Assembly: GCA_945957185.1 (NCBI GenBank)
Contig: CAMFKA010000015.1
Location: 1 to 16,738 of the forward strand
Reading direction: 5' to 3'
From: an uncultured Chlamydiaceae bacterium
GTDB lineage: Bacteria > Chlamydiota > Chlamydiia > Chlamydiales > Parachlamydiaceae
Length of the DNA stretch: 16,738 bases
A program made the position numbers and the translations under genes. The notes beneath the pieces were generated by a model. That model was not told the origin of the DNA. It ran no database searches and worked only from the letters and a program-made list of their open reading frames with translations. Shown here piece after piece: positions 15,685-16,738 of this stretch (position 1 is the first letter of the stretch; each line of letters begins with the position of its first letter).

Positions 15685-16209
15685 ATGGAAATTATATCAC
15701 GCTTTATTATGATGTTATCGTTCATAGGATTTCTTCCGTTTTTACAATCTATTCCCGAAGAAAAAAGGGCTCTAAACAATATTCAAAATGAATTTATTAA
15801 AAATGCCTCCAAAATGGGGTATACAAGTTTAGGAACCGGCATTCAAGGTCCGGTAAAATATGAAAAATTGATGTTTCATTTTATAACTGATGACACATAC
15901 TCAGTAGAACGTGGGCGGTCTGACATCATTCACATGACAGAAAAATTATTAAAAGATCTCAACGCAAATGAAAAAGTTCAGTCTCTTTTTAGCGAATCCC
16001 CAATACCCCGTTCTTCCATTACAATTTTTCTTATGTTCAATAATCCTAATAGAATAGATCCCGATCATCTTTATCATGCTCTCTTTTGGCGACATCACGA
16101 CGATAATGTTCATTATGAAATCATCGATCCCATCACATTGGAATCGCACAAATTTACCGAACCCTATCCAGAAGCCTACGAAAAGGTATATGGCCACACA
16201 AAGCAATGA
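15685..16209 (+). CDS. Exported hypothetical protein, candidate immunity or partner of the RHS protein (copy 1)
   Basis: A 174-residue protein of no family that I recognise. Residues 1-22 form a signal peptide (hydrophobic core, FLPFLQS just before IPEEK), with no lipobox cysteine, so a periplasmic or secreted product is expected. The mature part is acidic and basic mixed, with an ITIFLMF strand at 112-118, an HALFWRHHDD segment at 131-140 and a YEIIDP segment at 144-149. The ATG follows the RHS stop codon directly (TAAATG), and its ribosome site GGAGAG lies within the last RHS codons, so translation must be coupled. A small gene immediately after an RHS toxin tip is the classic place of an immunity gene; a signal peptide would put it where the tip acts if that is the periplasm. 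It is very AT-rich (17 of 60 GC at 15841-15900) and has a second copy downstream. Immunity is inferred; a chaperone or accessory role is the alternative. Confidence 0.72.
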   Translation: MEIISRFIMMLSFIGFLPFLQSIPEEKRALNNIQNEFIKNASKMGYTSLGTGIQGPVKYEKLMFHFITDDTYSVERGRSDIIHMTEKLLKDLNANEKVQSLFSESPIPRSSITIFLMFNNPNRIDPDHLYHALFWRHHDDNVHYEIIDPITLESHKFTEPYPEAYEKVYGHTKQ

Positions 16210-16250
16210 AGAGCTTTGAGTGAAGAGAGAACGTAGCTTATTTTTTGCCG

Positions 16251-16456
16251 CTGAGCCCTCCGGGCGGCCCCTTATGTAGCCTACGGTGACGAGCTCGCGA
16301 GGAACCGTAGGAAATGAATTATATAAATTAGAGCCCGCAGGGCGACTGAAAATCGGATCAGTCGCCCTGCGGGCTCTAATTTATTGTTGTTAACACCTAC
16401 GGTTCCTCGCGAGCTCGTCACCGTAGGCTACATAAGGGGTCGCCCTAGGGGCTCAG
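16251..16456. repeat. 206-bp nested palindrome between the two partner-gene copies
   Basis: Outer ends CTGAGCCC (16251-16258) and GGGCTCAG (16449-16456) lead, after a short mismatched part, into perfect 44-bp arms (16268-16311 and 16396-16439; begin CCCCTTATGTAGCC). In the centre is a second, separate palindrome with perfect 27-bp arms (16323-16349 and 16358-16384; contains AGAGCCCGCAGGGCGACTGA) around an 8-nt loop. The element is GC-rich against AT-rich surroundings. It holds no ORF worth reporting. It lies exactly between the stop region of copy 1 and the relic RHS tip before copy 2; 16210-16250 shows nothing else. The right end overlaps the relic by about five bases. It could act as a strong transcription barrier; mobile or recombinational origin is inference. 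Confidence 0.88.
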
Positions 16457-16523
16457 CAACCCAACATATCAACAGATTATAAGAACTGAATGTTTTGACT
16501 TTATTTCACAATACGGAGAGTAA
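16452..16523 (+). pseudogene. Relic of a displaced RHS C-terminal tip
   Basis: Translated in the frame that ends at the TAA 16521-16523, this stretch gives LSNPTYQ...F..ISQYGE. It lines up without gaps with the last 23 residues of the intact RHS protein (F1745-E1767, FSSPTYQ...FKMQYGE), 12 of 23 identical by my count. The frame is closed just upstream by TAG at 16446-16448, so no start or N-terminal part exists. The last 18 nt through the next ATG are identical to those at the RHS/partner junction (15670-15687). The divergence elsewhere shows that it comes from a related but different tip, not from a fresh duplication. Its remaining use may be to supply the GGAGAG ribosome site for the gene at 16524. 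Confidence 0.75.
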
Positions 16524-16738
16524 ATGAAAATTATATCACACTTTATCTTGATGTCGTTTTTAGGATTTCTTCCGTTTATACAATCCATTCCCGAAGAAAA
16601 AAAAGCGCTAAACAACATCCGAAATGAATTTGTTAAAAACGCCTCTAAAATGGGTTATAACTGTTTAGGAACCGGTGCTCAAGCACCAGTAAAATATGAA
16701 AAACTAAAGTTTTACTTTATTACTGATGACACATACTC
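16524..16738 (+). CDS. Second copy of the exported candidate immunity/partner protein (partial, runs off the window)
   Basis: The 71 codons visible are an uninterrupted paralogue of the protein encoded at 15685. They share the signal peptide (here one residue shorter, FLGFLPFIQS) and the mature start SIPEEKKALNNI; about 55 of 71 residues are identical by eye. Differences include K2/E2, C48 in place of S49, and A/I and A/G changes at 52 and 54, so the two may have different partners. It starts at an ATG directly after TAA, with the same GGAGAG site as copy 1, but the upstream RHS sequence is only the relic described above. It therefore looks like an orphan partner of a lost RHS tip. Whether it is intact beyond the window cannot be seen. 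Confidence 0.75.
   Translation, partial: MKIISHFILMSFLGFLPFIQSIPEEKKALNNIRNEFVKNASKMGYNCLGTGAQAPVKYEKLKFYFITDDTY

Noticed and set aside
15949..16206. 85-codon minus-strand ORF over the first partner gene
   Set aside because: It is a shadow of the plus-strand gene, which has the signal peptide, ribosome site and a paralogue in the same frame.

Overview
The window looks like chromosome from a member of the Chlamydiae outside the genus Chlamydia (Waddlia-, Parachlamydia- or Criblamydia-like). Reasons: a chlamydial-style ClpC, a tkt-hemE-hemG heme cluster with an FAD-type HemG, a DsbB-like thiol oxidase, and a very large Sec-signalled RHS/YD-repeat protein whose C-terminal domain resembles, from memory, the DUF687-type domains of environmental chlamydiae. 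The exact genus cannot be fixed from the sequence alone.

Layout. (1) 1-819, plus strand: a promoter, a 51-residue membrane protein that looks like DUF5993, and a DsbB-family protein; together a small envelope disulfide operon. (2) 784-4613, minus strand: clpC, then a secreted 2-oxoglutarate/Fe(II) dioxygenase-like protein whose Shine-Dalgarno sits in a perfect 10-bp hairpin. Its 3' end overlaps dsbB convergently. (3) 4614-4907: intergenic region filled by a 162-bp palindromic element. (4) 4908-9389, minus strand: tkt-hemE-hemG operon with a recognisable promoter; hemE and hemG are separated by a second, unrelated palindromic repeat. (5) 9485-10327, plus strand: a hypothetical protein with two hydrophobic segments. 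(6) 10381-16738, plus strand: a polymorphic-toxin-like locus. It has a 1767-residue RHS protein with signal peptide, DUF6531-like N-terminus, YD repeats, RHS core and an alpha/beta-hydrolase-like tip (putative triad S1660-D1708-H1743). A 174-residue signal-peptide protein follows with no gap (candidate immunity). Then come a 206-bp nested palindrome, a 72-nt in-frame remnant of a second RHS C-terminus, and a second paralogous copy of the candidate immunity gene, cut by the window end.

The most interesting part is the last 2.2 kb. It preserves the record of toxin-tip/immunity module replacement: effector tip, partner, palindrome, relic of a displaced tip, and the displaced partner still with its ribosome binding site. 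Three palindromic elements of three sequence families in under 17 kb suggest a genome rich in hairpin-type mobile or structural repeats. No tRNA, rRNA, CRISPR array or transposase gene was seen.
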